64,000 bases of DNA from Tachypleus tridentatus (taxonomy: Eukaryota > Arthropoda > Merostomata > Xiphosura > Limulidae): NCBI RefSeq assembly GCF_004210375.1, contig NW_027467782.1:32973771-33037770 (forward strand), written 5' to 3'. This document shows positions 43,020-55,469 of the stretch, one piece after another. How positions within the stretch are numbered: position 1 is the stretch's first letter; each line of letters starts with the position of its first letter. The position numbers and the translations under genes were made by a program. The notes beneath the pieces are model-generated. The model was not told the DNA's origin. It saw only the letters and a program-made list of their open reading frames with translations, and made no database searches.

Positions 43020-46000
43020 AGGTGGACAATGTCACCATCGCCAATAACAATATCTAACAAATAAACCTTGGGACAAAACATGTTTAAAATGGTGCCATAA
43101 TTAAGTCGTAATGACACCGAAACAGTAAAATGTGGCTTAATGTAACACACAATACATTGGTGCATCAGTCCCAGATAAAAGAAAACGATGAATTAAAAAA
43201 CTGTGACCAATGTGTAGTCTAGTTAGGACAATTTCCTCTTTCCATTTCTGGTCCTTAAGAAAGCAAGATAGCCAAAGTCCAATAGCACGTTTTATTTAGA
43301 AAAGCTTGTTTTCACGTTGCTCACTCCAAGTCGACTGCTAACTGGCATAGAGATGAGCCTTGAATACAGGACCATAGTCCACGTATGGAACAGAAACAGC
43401 AGTGATAGAGCCAGAGCAGACAGATTTATCTGCAGTGTCACCAAGCTCGTTCCTGCAAATACCAATGTGGCCCAGTATCTAGAAACACTGGACAGAAGTA
43501 GATGTTAAAGAGAAATGGGCCAGTCGATTTTGAATATCAGTAAGAACTAAGATGAAACAATTCAAGGACCAGTAGAGAACTAAGCGAATCAGTATAAATA
43601 GTACAATTTTAGTACTGCTTAGCTTCTGTGTGATACAGGACAAGAGAAATGACATACAGTTCAGCAGTGAACACAGAAACTGTAGAGAGGATTCTCTGCA
43701 CAACCACCAAACCATGGCTGAGCCCACAGAGTCACCTGATTTTGAACCATCTGTATAAATAGGAATGGAAGGGTGGTTTGAAAGATGTTCTGCAAATAAC
43801 ATACAGTATTTCAAATCAGGAGTGTCTGCTTTTCTCAGATGACTTAAAGAAAGGTTACATCTTGGGACAGTAATAGCCATGGTAGGATAAGCTGACCAGT
43901 GGATACAGCAAATGTTTCCAAGGATAGACCCAATTCATCCAACTGTACTTGGATACAAAGGCCAAAAGGAGCAATGGCTGATTGTCTATTTTGCAAAAGC
44001 ATGGCCCACTGAGGAAGGAAAACATAATCCCAGGTGGAATGTTATGGTAAGGACTGAAGTTTTGAAGCATACAGTAAAGACAGTTGCAAACGGCAGAGGT
44101 GCAAAGAAAGTTCATGAGATTCTACGTATAAGCTATGAACAGGGGAAGTGCTGAAAGCCCTGGTGCAGAGCTGAAGTCCCTGATGATGATCTTGAAGGCC
44201 AAGGTGCTGGCAGAGCCATAGACCAGTGATCCATACTCTAGTTTTGATCAAGTAATAGCCTGATATATCTTTAGCAAAGAACATTGATCCACTCCCAAGA
44301 TGTGCAAGAGTGGACGTGGAGGATGTTCAGTGCTCTTGTACATTTGACCTGTAGCTGCTTGGTATGTGTTATGAAGCTCAGCTTTCAGTCAAAGATAAGT
44401 CCACAGTTAGCACAACTTCACCAATATTGAGTTCAGAATCAGGGTGAATACCCCATTGGTGGCAAAAGTGCATACAAACAGTTTTAGAGAGAGAGAATTA
44501 AAACTGTTTGCAGTGATCCACTTCAGAAAACAATTGAGGGCAGTTTGTAGCTGTCGCTCAATATACTGCATGTTTGATGATTGACATGAAATGTGAAAGT
44601 CATTGACATAGAGACCGTATGCAACAGTAAGAGGGAGTAGTTCAGTGATGGCATTAATCTTTATACTGAAAAATGTGTCACTCAAAACACAGCCCTGAAG
44701 AACTCCAAGTTCCTGTAGATAAAAAACGGGAATGTGTTGAACCCACATGAACTTGGAATCACCTGTCCATTAAAAAATTTTTAATAAACATGGGTAAATG
44801 GCCAAGTAACCCATATATATGGAGGTCTCGCGAAATGCCATACCTCCATGTTGTGTCACAAGCCTTCTCAATATCAAAGAATATTGATACAAGATTTTGT
44901 CATTTGAGAAAAGCTTCTCTGATTAATGTTTCAGGTTGAATCAAGTGGTCCATGGTGGAGCACTGTCGTTAGGACACACACTGGGTGGGCGAGAGGAAGT
45001 TATTTTCTTCGAGGAACCAAACAAGACGAGCTTTAACTATCCTCTCTGAGGTCTTACAGAGACATTTCATCAAAGCAATTGGATGGTAGTTTGAAGGAAT
45101 CTTCGGATCCTTCCCAGGCTTAGAGAAAGATGGGAATATAGCTCAGTGCCAGGCATCAGGAAAACATTCTCCTGCCAGATCTGGTTGAAAACAATAAAAA
45201 AAACAGCAAGAGAAGCAGGAAAGAGATAGCACAGCATTTCATTGTGCACATCATCAGATCCAACCGAATGTACTGACAGACTGATGAAGAGCCAGTGTAA
45301 GGGGACGATTATAGTCACAGAGACAATCAGCTCAAAGGAAAGAAGTGATTACTCTGCCCAACTGGTGATAAAAGATATGTTGGTTGTGAACTTAATCCAA
45401 GAGTCCTTCTGGCTTTGACATATTACCCACCAAGCATGTGCACGGGCCTGTTGGAAAGCGATGCGATTCGAGAATGTGGGATACCTATGAAAAGTATCCC
45501 ACGTCCATTTTTTGAGTCTTCTGTGCCATGTGGCAGGCAAGATTCCACCACAGATGATGATATTGTGGAAAATATGTCAAGGCTTTAGGAATACTTTGAG
45601 CAGCTTTCTGTACAATACAGTCAGTTATTGCTGTCACACAGTCATCTATTGATGGCATACAGATGATGGCAGGATCAAGTTCTGTAAGAACAGTAAAAGA
45701 GAGCAAGTTTGCTTGATCCTTTTTCCATTGGTGCACATGGGTTGGGTGGCATTGACCACAGCCAGTCTCTCTCAAAATTGTAGAAAAATTATCACTGCTG
45801 CATGGGTTATTGTCAACCCTCCACGAAAAGTGGGAGAATAGTGAAGGGGAGTAAATGGAGAGATCAAAAGCAGTAAAGAACTGACAAGATGCATGAAAAT
45901 AAGTATAAGAACCACTATTGAAGAGAGAAAAGTTGTGATCAGAGAGCATACACTCTACGGAGTGACCCTCTTATCAATATCAGCACTTCCTCAGAGGGGA

Positions 46001-46390
46001 CGATTTCCATTAAAGCCCCCCCAGCATTAAAAATGGAGATGGCAACTGTTTAATGAGAGCATCAAGGTCTGATTGATCATAGGTCTCTCTAGGCAACAGG
46101 TAGAGAGAACAAACAGTGATGATACGACACAAAGAAACACAAATGGCTACAGCCTCCAAGGGTGTGTTGAGTAACAAAGACAGGGTAAGCACATGCTGAT
46201 CAACCAACAGTGCTACCCCTCCATGCACTTGTCCATCACACAGCCTGTCATTTCTGTACAAAGAAAACTGCTGAAAGGTGATTGTATCAGCAAGTTTCAG
46301 AAAGATTTCCTGCAAGGAAAGACATACAGGATGGTAGGAAGAAATAAGTGTTTTGATGTCACCCAGATTAGAATGTAAACTTCAACAGTT
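43020..46390 (-). pseudogene. LINE ORF2: endonuclease, RT, RNase H, inactive
   Basis: Endonuclease: MQEIFLKLADTITFQQFSLY and VHGGVALLVDQ (46315-46190), then SLYLLPRETYDQSDLDALI; the region at 45949-45485 continues it. Reverse transcriptase: NNFLSPTQCVS and TMDHLIQPET near 45000, FFDIEKACDTTWRYGI near 44860, GVLQGCVLSDTFFSIKINAI (44710-44650) and AYGLYVNDFHISCQSSN (44620-44570). The catalytic YxDD motif reads YVND, so the first of its two Asp residues is Asn (44602-44604). RNase H: HPSIPIYTDGSKSGDSVGSA (43770-43710), with the TDGS motif intact. Near the end, KWKEEIVLTRL and HRFLLSGTDAPM (43240-43150) are typical of the C-terminus of these ORFs. Frames are interrupted repeatedly. Confidence 0.85.
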
Positions 46391-47560
46391 TACATTGTAT
46401 CAAGGTGGCTACTTTTATTTATGTTTAGGCAAATTGGGTGCAGACCATGTTTTATTTCTTTATTGTCTTTATTCGAGGGAGGTTTACCAACCTCAATGGA
46501 TCCTACCCTGAGTTGATTGGGCAAGTCTTTGTTGTTAGAAGAGGATTCCAGTGACTTAGGGTGCAAACAAATGATCATTTTGCACCTTGGGAAAGGAGAA
46601 GAAAGTGTAACCAAAACCAAAGGAAGCAGATATTGGGGTTTGCTGAAATTAATGTTAGAGACAAAGATGGGTGTTGACATTGATTCATTAACTTTTTTAA
46701 CCATGGATGTCAGAAGACTTTCTGTTTGTTTTGAGAATGATTCTTTTGGAGGTACAGAGAGATCTGTCTGCACTCCCACTGTAGTAGTGGAATGAAGTGC
46801 ATCAGCATAAGTCAAACATAAAGTGGTAGATAGCAATTTTCAAGCCTCAGGGCAAGTAATGTTTTGAATCGTCTTTAAACACTGTACCTTTTTATTCCTT
46901 CCAACCATTTAGGGCAAGAATAAAAGTAAGATGGGTGAGAGCCATTGCAAGTGATGCAACAAGGGTCTGTTTCATACTCAGAGGCACCATAATCCTTGCC
47001 ACTGCAACGAGCACATGTCAAGGAACCAAGACATGATGTCTCCGAGTGATGAAATGGCTGACACCGGAACTATCCGAGAGGGTTTGGAATGTATGGCCGT
47101 ACCTTGCAGTTAAAATAACCTGCCTTGTTGGTAGTAGGTGGATGCTGTGATGTAAATGTTAAAATGAGGACATTGATCGGCATCAAAATTCCATCTTTGG
47201 GAGTGGAGATACACCTTACTGAAGAAACTCCTTGTGGTGGGAGAAACCAGTGGGAATCTCTGACTCAGGATGTTCTTCAAGTCCCTATCAACAATAACTT
47301 CTTGTTACGAATTCAAAGTTGAATGAGGCATAACCTCAATAGGTATATTGCCTTGGAATGTAAGAGGAATTCACTGTGCTCGAGATGTGGATATTTCTAC
47401 CAATATGTCACAAGAGCGAATCCTTCTGACCAACTTTGGAGAGCCAGTGAGACCTTCTGGTCCCTTCTGAATGAAAAGGGAGACATTTGCCCTAAAGGTT
47501 TGTCTGAAAGAAAATGTAGTATAATAAAATAAGGTACAGAAGTTACAAATGTTAAAGATT
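46390..47560 (-). pseudogene. LINE ORF1 (gag-like, zinc knuckle), inactive
   Basis: The start resembles FIQKGPEGLTGSPKLVRRIR and SCDILVEIS, the usual N-terminal fold of I-type ORF1. The mid part holds Cys/His-rich remnants around 47000-46920 (SLTCARCSGKDYG-like and PCCITCNGSHPSYFYSCPKW), i.e. CCHC knuckles. The C-terminal 148-codon frame (46836-46390) is Ser/Pro-rich with GVQTDLSVPP. The first knuckles are disrupted by frameshifts. Confidence 0.75.
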
Positions 47561-48099
47561 GCTGCTCAGAATCTTCAAGATGTTATTGTTTACTCATAAA
47601 CTGTTTTTCACTATTTTGGTTAACTTTTTATTTGGATGGTCAATAATAAAAAATGAATTTATCGGTGTCCACTGTCCCCACCCACCATAAAGCCCTATGA
47701 GTGGATGGCATTACAATGCCAAACAAGAACACTGGAGCAACACCAGGGTTTCATGAGCACTATACCCAAACACCAGCATCAGATACAATGTCCACAACAC
47801 CTGCTGAGAACATCCAACACTGGTACTTGGTTAACCCTAGGCCAAGTGAACCAGCCAACTGACCCAAGGGGAGCCACCCCAAGGCTGCCCATCTACAGGA
47901 ATTCAAGGCCACAGTGGTATGTTAGGGTTGGACCCCTCAACCATCAGGATCTTCTCCTCCTCTTCATGGGTCACCATGCACAACACACATGTTGGTGGAT
48001 CTTTAGATCACAAAAGAGGTAAACTAAAAGAACAGAACCTCCCCTGGGAGGTCCCCTCACCAATCACAGGAATCCAGAATGAGGGGAACAACTACCTGA

Positions 48100-49108
48100 A
48101 GAAATCCACAATGGTAAATATTATTCATCATGTAACTACACATGAAAACAATTACTTCAAGATATCCACAATGATATGTGCCTTTCTCCTTGTAATTAGA
48201 CATTATAACAATTACTTCAAAGATATCCACAATGATATGTGCCTTTCTCCTTGTAATTAGACATTAAAACAATTACTTCAAAGATATCCACAATATGTAC
48301 CATTCTCCATGTAATTAGACATTAAAACAATTACTTCAAAAATATCCACAATATGTACCATTCTCCATGTAAGTAGACATTAAAACAATTACTTCAAAGA
48401 TATCCACAATGATATGTACCATTCTCCATGTAATTAGACATTAAAACAATTACTTCAAAGATATCCACAATGATATGTACCATTCTCCATGTAATTAGAC
48501 ATTAAAACAATTACTTCAAAGATATCCACAATGATATTGTACCATTCTCCATGTAATTAGACATTAAAACAATTACTTCAAAGATATCCACAATGATATG
48601 TACCATTCTCCATGTAATTAGACATTAAAACAATTACTTCAAAGATATCCACAATGATATGTACCATTCTCCATGTAATTAGACATTAAAACAATTACTT
48701 CAAAGATATCCACAATGATATGTACCATTCTCCATGTAATTAGACATTAAAAAATTACTTCAAAGATATCCACAATGATATGTACCATTCTCCATGTAAT
48801 TAGACATTAAAACAATAACTTCAAAGATATCCACAATGATATGTACCATTCTCCATGTAATTAGACATTAAAACAATAACTTCAAAGATATCCACAATGA
48901 TATGTACCATTCTCCATATAATTAGACATTAAAACAATTACTTCAAAGATATCCACAATGATATGTATCATTCTCCATGTAATTAGACATTAAAACAATT
49001 ACTTCAAAGATATCCACAATGATATGTATCATTCTCCATGTAATTAGACATTAAAACAATTACTTCAAAGATATCCACAATGATATGTACCATTCTCCAT
49101 GTAACCTC
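48100..49108. repeat. Minisatellite, 61-bp unit, about 16 copies
   Basis: The unit is built from ACAATTACTTCAAAGATATC, CACAATGATATGTACCATTC and TCCATGTAATTAGACATTAAA. Inner copies are nearly identical and the first two or three differ more, including CCTTTCTCCTTGTAATTAG variants. It abuts the 5' end of the LINE. A 113-codon frame (47919-48260) enters it but is not a gene. Confidence 0.95.
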
Positions 49109-50040
49109 AGAACTTTTATATTTTTGCTTCTTCAGTTTATTTTGTGCCCATTACTTTAAGACTTTTGTCAATATGATTGTTAATCCTTTGTTAGTTACTT
49201 TCATTTAAACTCTTATTTCTTAATTCTGTAAGCATGAAATGCATCACTTTTCTTATAATGTGATAAAAACAGTTACGTGAGAACATTATATCTACCTTGG
49301 TACATACAATTTATCTTGTAAATAGAAATAAAATTAATTGCAATCACTTGATACCATGGTGGAATCCACACTGGTATTAACTATTCCCTTGTAAGTAGAT
49401 ATAAAAAATTACTGAAGAACATGATAACATGTATGGTGATTTATACTTTTATATAAATGGAGATTTAATATAATTACCTGAGAATGTGACTGTATCCACC
49501 ATTTTCCATGGAGGCTGCTGATAAAGGTCCCATCTGCTGAGTTCTTACAATTTTACACTATGTGAGATAGTCAAGGGTGGAACAAAATTTACCACATCAA
49601 TCCAAAAAGTATTTTGAATATTTCCTAGAGACATGAACAATCTTTAAGTGACATGCCTCTTCACTTCTTCCAAATACATTTACATTACTAACATATAAAA
49701 AAAAATATATATTGCACTTGAATGTTGGAAATACATCTTTGCTAATTAAAGCATTTATTTTCTTATTGAGATACAAAAGTTTATTTATACTATGATTATA
49801 CTTTAAAACTCAGGAAGGAAACTAAGTTTTTCTCAAGAACTTTGCTATAATGTTGTGTATGATTATAACCAATGGCAAAAATCAAAATTAATTGAAAATT
49901 TATGTTACAAGATCTTCTACATAACATCACATTCATGGTATGAACTTATTTTCATATGCTCTCAATGAACAGGTAGATTTAAACAGTTTGAATACATCTT
50001 TGGTGTTAAATTCACTTATTTTTTGTGGAGATGGTTTACC
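49109..50040. other. AT-rich DNA between minisatellite and LTR element
   Basis: Partly decayed repeat units may continue (GTAAATAGAAATAAAATTAA, GTAAGTAGATATAAAAAATT recall the GTAATTAGACATTAAAACAA core), then plain AT-rich DNA. No gene seen. Confidence 0.5.
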
Positions 50041-50049
50041 ACAGGTTTG

Positions 50050-50575
50050 TTACATAGCTGTGCATGTATCATACTTTGATTAAATTGTTGTGAATTGGCA
50101 CTTGTTGTATATTGCTGAATCATGTCAGTAGAACCTTCCAAGGTTTACACACTATCACAAATTATTGCATCATAATATCCCATGAAGACCATTGTGTAAA
50201 GCAACTGAGGCCTCTTTCAGACAACAAATATGCATCCAAAATGCACTTTGAGTTGGTCACTTAGATATATCTAGACAGTCTGAGTGGGAGTTTAGCCATA
50301 AAGAGTGTATTCTGGCTATTTCTGAAGTGAAATTATCACAGACTGTATTGTAACAACAAAGTAAAAATTATATAATATGAACAAGATTGTGTGAGCTTTA
50401 AGAAAAGGAGACAACAATTTAAAGATTTGGATACAACTGTAATAGCCAACAGTGTAATGAACATTTGAATATATGTTTGACTTGCTTTAATTTACTATTA
50501 TTTAAAAAAAAGTGAACTCTATGCTGTTTCTTCACTGTTGAAATGCCAACAAGTCAGACACTTACTGTAAAGCAT
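50050..50575 (+). repeat. 5' LTR (approximate borders)
   Basis: GAGTTTAGCCATAAAGAGTG, GAAATTATCACAGACTGTAT, TTGTAACAACA and GATACAACTGTAATAGC at 50280-50450 recur in the same order and orientation near 54400-54600, and the ends (ATGCTGTTTSTT..., CCAAGTC-type) also correspond. The outer border is uncertain by about 100 bases. Confidence 0.65.
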
Positions 50576-50699
50576 AGGCCTATAAATTCACAGCTGAAGC
50601 AATAGAATAAATATTGTAGAGGCCACATATACACCATTTTAACTGGCTTTGATAAGTGGATGGTGAAGGGCAAATAACTTAGCCTTAAAGATGGTGATA

Positions 50700-51560
50700 T
50701 ATGAGAGTTTGTTACACAACAACAAGACATAAAGAGAGAAACAAACAACAAAAAAGAGAAGAAGAAAAAGAAAGGCTGAAAAAAGAAATGAAAAAACTGG
50801 AAACTGAGAGAAAGGAGAGACTAAAAAACAAAGAGAATATAACAGTACAACTTGAAGTCACTAAGTTTAACAAGCAAATTGAAGGATCATTAACAATGGG
50901 CTGACAGAACTTGATGAATAGAAAGACAACATGAATGATCTAATGAGAAGTGAAACATTCACCCCTCAAGGTCAAAACTGGGACAAAAACAATTTGACAT
51001 TTTGGCTTAGTTTCCTTTTCACAGTAAAAGGACTACAAGTGTATGTAGGTGTAATATCAGAAGATGCCATGGACTAGAATATGTTAAAAATTGCCTTGCT
51101 GAAATGCAATGAAATTACATAGGATGGTTTTTTGTTAGAATTTAGAAAAGGCAAAGTTGACACTAGAGAAACTATATTTCAGTTTGTGGCATGTCTACAG
51201 CAATATTTCACAAGGTGAATTTACATGGCCAAGTGTGAAGATAGTTTTGAAGGACTGGTAATCCTACTAACAGATGAATAATTCATTATCATGTACTCCA
51301 CTTACATGTCATTTTTTGTACCAGAAAGAGCACCAAATGACATGATAAAGATGATCAAGCTGGCAAAATAGTATGTGGAAGCCCATGGGGAGAACATAAC
51401 AGGCAAATCCAATCATAACCATTCAAAGCCAACAAGAGGGATTACAAGCAGGATGCCACCACAGGTGACAAGAAGTCGTCAGACAAATGGGAGATACTAC
51501 ACTTGTTAGAAAATGAGACTTATTGTGATATGATTGCAAGTTTGCAACCAACAAGAATCT
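50700..51560 (+). pseudogene. gag-like region of the LTR element
   Basis: A Lys/Glu-rich coiled-coil-like start (50701-50904: REEEKERLKKEMKKLETERK) is followed across stops by VKGLQVYVGVISEDAMD, LLEFRKGKVDTRET, YMAKCEDSFEGLVIL, FFVPERAPNDMIKMIKLAK and YVEAHGENITGK. These match in order the capsid-like gag of Gmr1-type elements (GKAL-VYS-L---DAMDY, FRKGKPE, MAKCEESYEGL, ERAPKSLEEM, YLEAHGG). No zinc knuckle survives. Confidence 0.75.
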
Positions 51561-52429
51561 CAAATCAAGCAGTTAGAGTTACCTACAAAGATGGTGCTAG
51601 TAAGATACTAGAGAAGAATGATTGTCAATGTTGCCAGAAATCACATAAAATAATTCATGATTAAACAGTACTTGAATGACAGTCAGTTCAAATTAAGAAA
51701 CGGATCAATCACAACTTATCAGTAGGTGAACACTATGTTTGGCAACAAGAACATGACAGTGAAATGAAACACTGGGAGAAGAAGTGAGAATTACTCTAGT
51801 ATCAAATGACCAGATAATGGCAAAAGTACATATATGTGTGCTGACTGATGGGACAGTGAGAAAGTTTCCTATAGTAACAATAAAGGGGAAACTCCATACT
51901 ATGTGGGAGACCTTGAGACAACACATAAGAAAGCACCCATCTATGACATGGTAATCAGCAATATACCTGACAACAGAAATTTGAAGGAACCAGACAGAAA
52001 GGAGACTGATGAAGTATCTGCAGTCACCACAAGAATTCAAAAAATAAAAGCAAACAAAACATCAACCCTCTGCAAATCTCAAAAAGTGACATTGTGTATG
52101 TATGTCTATGGGAATTGAAGGAAGCACAGAAGAAAGACCCTTCAATGATGAAACTTTGAAACAATGTCTAAGAGACAATTGAGCACAAAAATGAGGAAAA
52201 AAAGGATATACAGAACAGAGAATCAGAAGAAAGTGCTGTATCAGATCTATCAAAGCACTTCTACCAGAAGTTAAACAGATCATTGTACCAACAAAGCACT
52301 AGACTCAAGTAATGAAGAAGTTGGCCAACAAGTAACTTTTGAAATGACACCAAGGAATAAAGAAGATGGCATACAAAATAAAGGGACTCTACCTAGAATG
52401 AATGTAGCCATAGAGCCATGAGATGAAAT

Positions 52430-53115
52430 GTCTCTTATAGGAGTGCTATCCAACACAGTTGCCATGGACTTGATTGGACAACTAACACCTGACATGAGCA
52501 ATATGTATGTGATGATAGTAGCTATGTAACACTTTACCCAGAAGCCATAGCACTACCAAAGACAGAGAAACTCGCAGAAACCTTCCTTATAGGTGTTCTG
52601 CAGAGAAGGGTTTTAAAAAGAAGTCTCAAGTGACAGAGGGACCTAGTTTACCTCAAAATTGATTCAAGAGGTGTGCAGACTCATCAGCACTAAGCAGCTC
52701 TTTGCAAGACAGTTGATGACGTCCTAAAGAGCATGATGAAAATGTTCGAGAAAAGACCACGTGACCAGGACAAGTACCTCCAGGCAGTAGTATTTGCTTA
52801 TTAATAATTCTCGTATGTAAATATAAGATTTTCAGTATTCATGTTACTGCATGGAAGAGCAGTATGAGGTCCAATGCGGATACTGTGAAAACTGTTCACA
52901 GAAGAAGAAGAGTCAGAAGTGATGCGCATATACCAATATGTGTTAGACCTAAGAAACCAACTGTAGAAGACTTGTCAACTCACTCAAACAAGTTTGTATG
53001 CAGCCGATGTCAGACAGAAATGCTTCTATGATAAGAAGTCCAAGGATTAACATTTCAGAAAGAAGGTTTCTGTTCCTTAAAGACACAACAAACTCATCTG
53101 AAGGTTAGTAATTTT
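52430..53115 (+). pseudogene. Integrase region of the LTR element
   Basis: Fragments in order: AMDLIGQLTPDMSNMYVMIV (first catalytic Asp block), YPEAIALPKTEKLAETFLIG, RPRDQDKYLQAVVFAY, FSVFMLLHGRAV, GPMRIL and YQYVLDLRNQL. They correspond to VAVDL-GP, RYPEAVPL, QW-RYI-ALLFAYRE, FSPFELLYGR-VRGPM-IL and YQYV-DLRERL. Stops and shifts separate them; the second catalytic Asp segment is not preserved. Confidence 0.8.
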
Positions 53116-53229
53116 CACACACAAAAAAAATGAAAATCTGAGACCACTGGGTGTAGATGACATGTACAAAAGTGTCAACATCAATGAAGAAATTAATGAC
53201 AAATTGAAGAAAGAAGTAGCAGTGTGCAC

Positions 53230-53800
53230 CTGTCTCCACAGACAGATAAAGCCAGACAGACTGTGACCATGACCAAGAACTCAGTCAAAGTGAAGCCCTA
53301 CCAAATGTTCTACATAATAAAAGCCTGATTAAGCTAAAAGTTAAAGTAATGTTAGAAGCTGGAATAACTGGGCCTTTGAATTAAGTTTACTGTTCACTGG
53401 TGGTAATCATGAAGACCATGAATGTCTCACAACCATCTGTACAGATTTCCAGAAAATAAACTTTATGACAGAATTTGGCTCCAAACCTATGGGCAACCCA
53501 GATGCTATTGCAGTGAAAATAAATGGGCCCAAGTTCTTCACTAAGGTCAATCTCAGAAAAGTGTATTGGCAAAGTTTCAAGAGAAGACAGCCTTTTTGAC
53601 ACCTGATGAATGGTACCAATTCAAGAAAGATGCCATCTGGATTAATCAATTCAGCAGCAGCATTCAACTTCTTGATGAGAAAAATGTTGCAAAAAACCCA
53701 CCAACATTGTGTACGATGTAACCATCTGAAGAAACTCAGGGATCTGTTCAGAAAGACACTGAGCAGTGAGATCTGTGACTCAAGAAGTGTTTGGCCACCA
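53230..53800 (+). pseudogene. Reverse transcriptase region of the LTR element
   Basis: VKPYQMFYIIKA-like entry, VMLEAGITGPLN, LTTICTDFQKINFMTEFGSK, PMGNPDAIAVKINGPKFFTK, VNLRKVYWQ, EKTAFLTPDEWYQFKKDAIW and LINSAAAFNFLMRKML correspond to the gypsy RT blocks (MLDAGII-PSN, RFC-DFRKLN, PMP-PD, YF-K-DLSKGYWQ, KTAF-TPDG-YQF--MPFG-INSAATF-RMMRKML). The Asp-Asp catalytic box after this is destroyed and RNase H is not seen. Confidence 0.82.
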
Positions 53801-54189
53801 TACTGACATTTGGAACTTCTTCAACAGTCTGTATGGAAGGAGTTCATCATCCAAATGAATCATCAACCACTTGACTTATAAAACTGAATGTGCAATAATC
53901 ATGAGTTAGGTATTGTACCCCAAGAACTTCTGGTCCCACACTGAATCCAACAAGAGGACTGCAAATGTTGGTGCAAGACTGTATGAGTAGATTTTTTGGA
54001 TGAACTGGAAACAGTCTTTGTATATAGTACAAAAAATAATTGTAAACACGTTTCTTAAAGAGAAGCTTATTGTTATATCCACACAAGTGTTTAAGTTTAT
54101 TGTAAGTGTTATTACTTAAGTAGTATAAGAGAGAGTGTTCAATTTAGTTATTTTTAGTAGCAGTAGTTTATAATTACTTTTCTGTGTAC

Positions 54190-54715
54190 GAATCACAGAC
54201 TGTGATTTATACTTGCTGTACTATTGCATTATTTTATTAGAAACTTCTAACTTTTTCTCATTGTTTTGATTGAATATTATTTTATCACAATAATTCATAA
54301 TGTGAAAAATGTTTAAGACCTCTGTGAGGTTATAAAAATGTGTGTCAAAAATGTAGTTTGGGTTAGTTTGATTGAACAGATAGATCTAGCCTGTGTGATT
54401 GTGAGTTTAGCCATAAAAAGCATATATTGGTGATTTCTAACTTGAAATTATCACAAACTATATTGTAACAACATAGAAGCCAAGAATTAATTTGTTTTGT
54501 AAATTGGATTCTAAAGTAACTGGACCAGGCTATGTGGATTTTGATGAAAAGAAGACAAGTATTTAATGCTCTAGATACAACTGTGCTAGCAAATAATGAA
54601 AAAAACATTTGTTTATACATTTTAATTGTTTTAATACATTATTACCTGAAATAAGAGAACTGTATGCTGTTTGTTTGTTATTGAAATTTGTTGCCAAGTC
54701 CCACACACCAACTAT
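54190..54715 (+). repeat. 3' LTR (approximate borders)
   Basis: Direct repeat of 50050-50575 (GTGAGTTTAGCCATAAAAAG, GAAATTATCACAAACTATAT, TTGTAACAACATAG, AGATACAACTGTGCTAGC). By eye roughly a quarter of positions differ from the 5' copy, so the insertion is old. Confidence 0.65.
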
Positions 54716-55440
54716 AAAGAATCCAGCCCATATATATATACATATATATATTTATATATACAATAAACTAAAACACCCTGACAACAAACAAGGTAAACAG
54801 ATGCAAATCTCTATGTCACCTGTTCCAAATAAATAGCTAGATTTAAAATAAAAGCCACACCTATGATAAACAAATGCACATACTTATTTTAATCTGTTTC
54901 AAATAAATAGCTAAATTTAAACTAAGAACTATTACTATGATACAGATACACATACTTATTTTCATCCCTTTCAAATAAATGACTAGATTTCAACTATATA
55001 CAACAACTACAATAAGTAGATGTACATAGTTCTTTAAAGGGAGCCATTTTCTTTTCCCATGATGTAGATTTAGTTTGAATATTCATACAGTGTAGATAAT
55101 ATATATACATACATACAATAACAATTACAAAATATGATACTTTTGTTGATATTATATTTTCTTGACTAATAAGTACTAGCAAAAAAAGACTATTTGTTTT
55201 TAAAATTACAAAATAGTTTTCCACTACAGTTTATGGAATCAATGAAATGGACAATCTTAGCTCACCTTTTACTATGTAAGAGAACTCATAATTTTTCAAA
55301 CTGTGTGACTTAAAAAAGGACATGAACTCAAGTGTTCTTGTTTTAATATATATTATTTATTATTTGAATGTTTACTCACACAATAATATTCCAAACATAA
55401 CTCATAAACAACTTGATATATCTTATATATGAGTTCTGAT
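54716..55440. other. AT-rich DNA with (TA)n tract and a diffuse short repeat
   Basis: TATATATACATATATATATT at 54728-54764. Between 54830 and 54990 a block of about 70 bp (TTTCAAATAAATRRCTARAT, followed by AAACTA and CACATACTTATTTT) occurs three times. No gene. Confidence 0.65.
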
Positions 55441-55469
55441 CAAAAAGATTTCTTCTGTTACAGGTGCCA

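Larger units (their letters stand above)
42740..48085 (-). mobile_element. I-type non-LTR retrotransposon (LINE), nearly full length
   Basis: In minus orientation: GC-richer 5' UTR (48085-47570), ORF1 with zinc-knuckle remains (47560-46390), ORF2 with endonuclease, reverse transcriptase and RNase H (46390-43020), and a 3' UTR to about 42740. An RNase H domain after the RT places it in the I superfamily (I/Nimb-like). The many stops mean it cannot move. It lies upstream of, and in the same orientation as, the ATR relic exons. Confidence 0.88.
50050..54715 (+). mobile_element. Ty3/gypsy LTR retrotransposon with Gmr1-like domain order
   Basis: Two related ends (50050-50575 and 54190-54715) bracket, in plus orientation, a gag-like region, an integrase and then a reverse transcriptase. 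Integrase lying before RT is the order known for Gmr1-like gypsy elements and unlike ordinary gypsy. Total about 4.7 kb, heavily mutated, with the RNase H region apparently lost. Protease and primer-binding site not recognised. Confidence 0.78.

Noticed and set aside
47919-48260. 113-codon plus-strand frame
   Set aside because: Runs from the antisense of the LINE 5' UTR into the 61-bp minisatellite; no gene features.
48100-49108. CRISPR array or satellite centromere
   Set aside because: No spacers; only about 1 kb long and bordered by ordinary transposon DNA.
49490-49560. Upstream ATR exon candidate on the minus strand (SADGTFISSL)
   Set aside because: Does not resemble the AASFERG-YEYIVR segment expected before the exon at 42191, and the splice phase does not fit.
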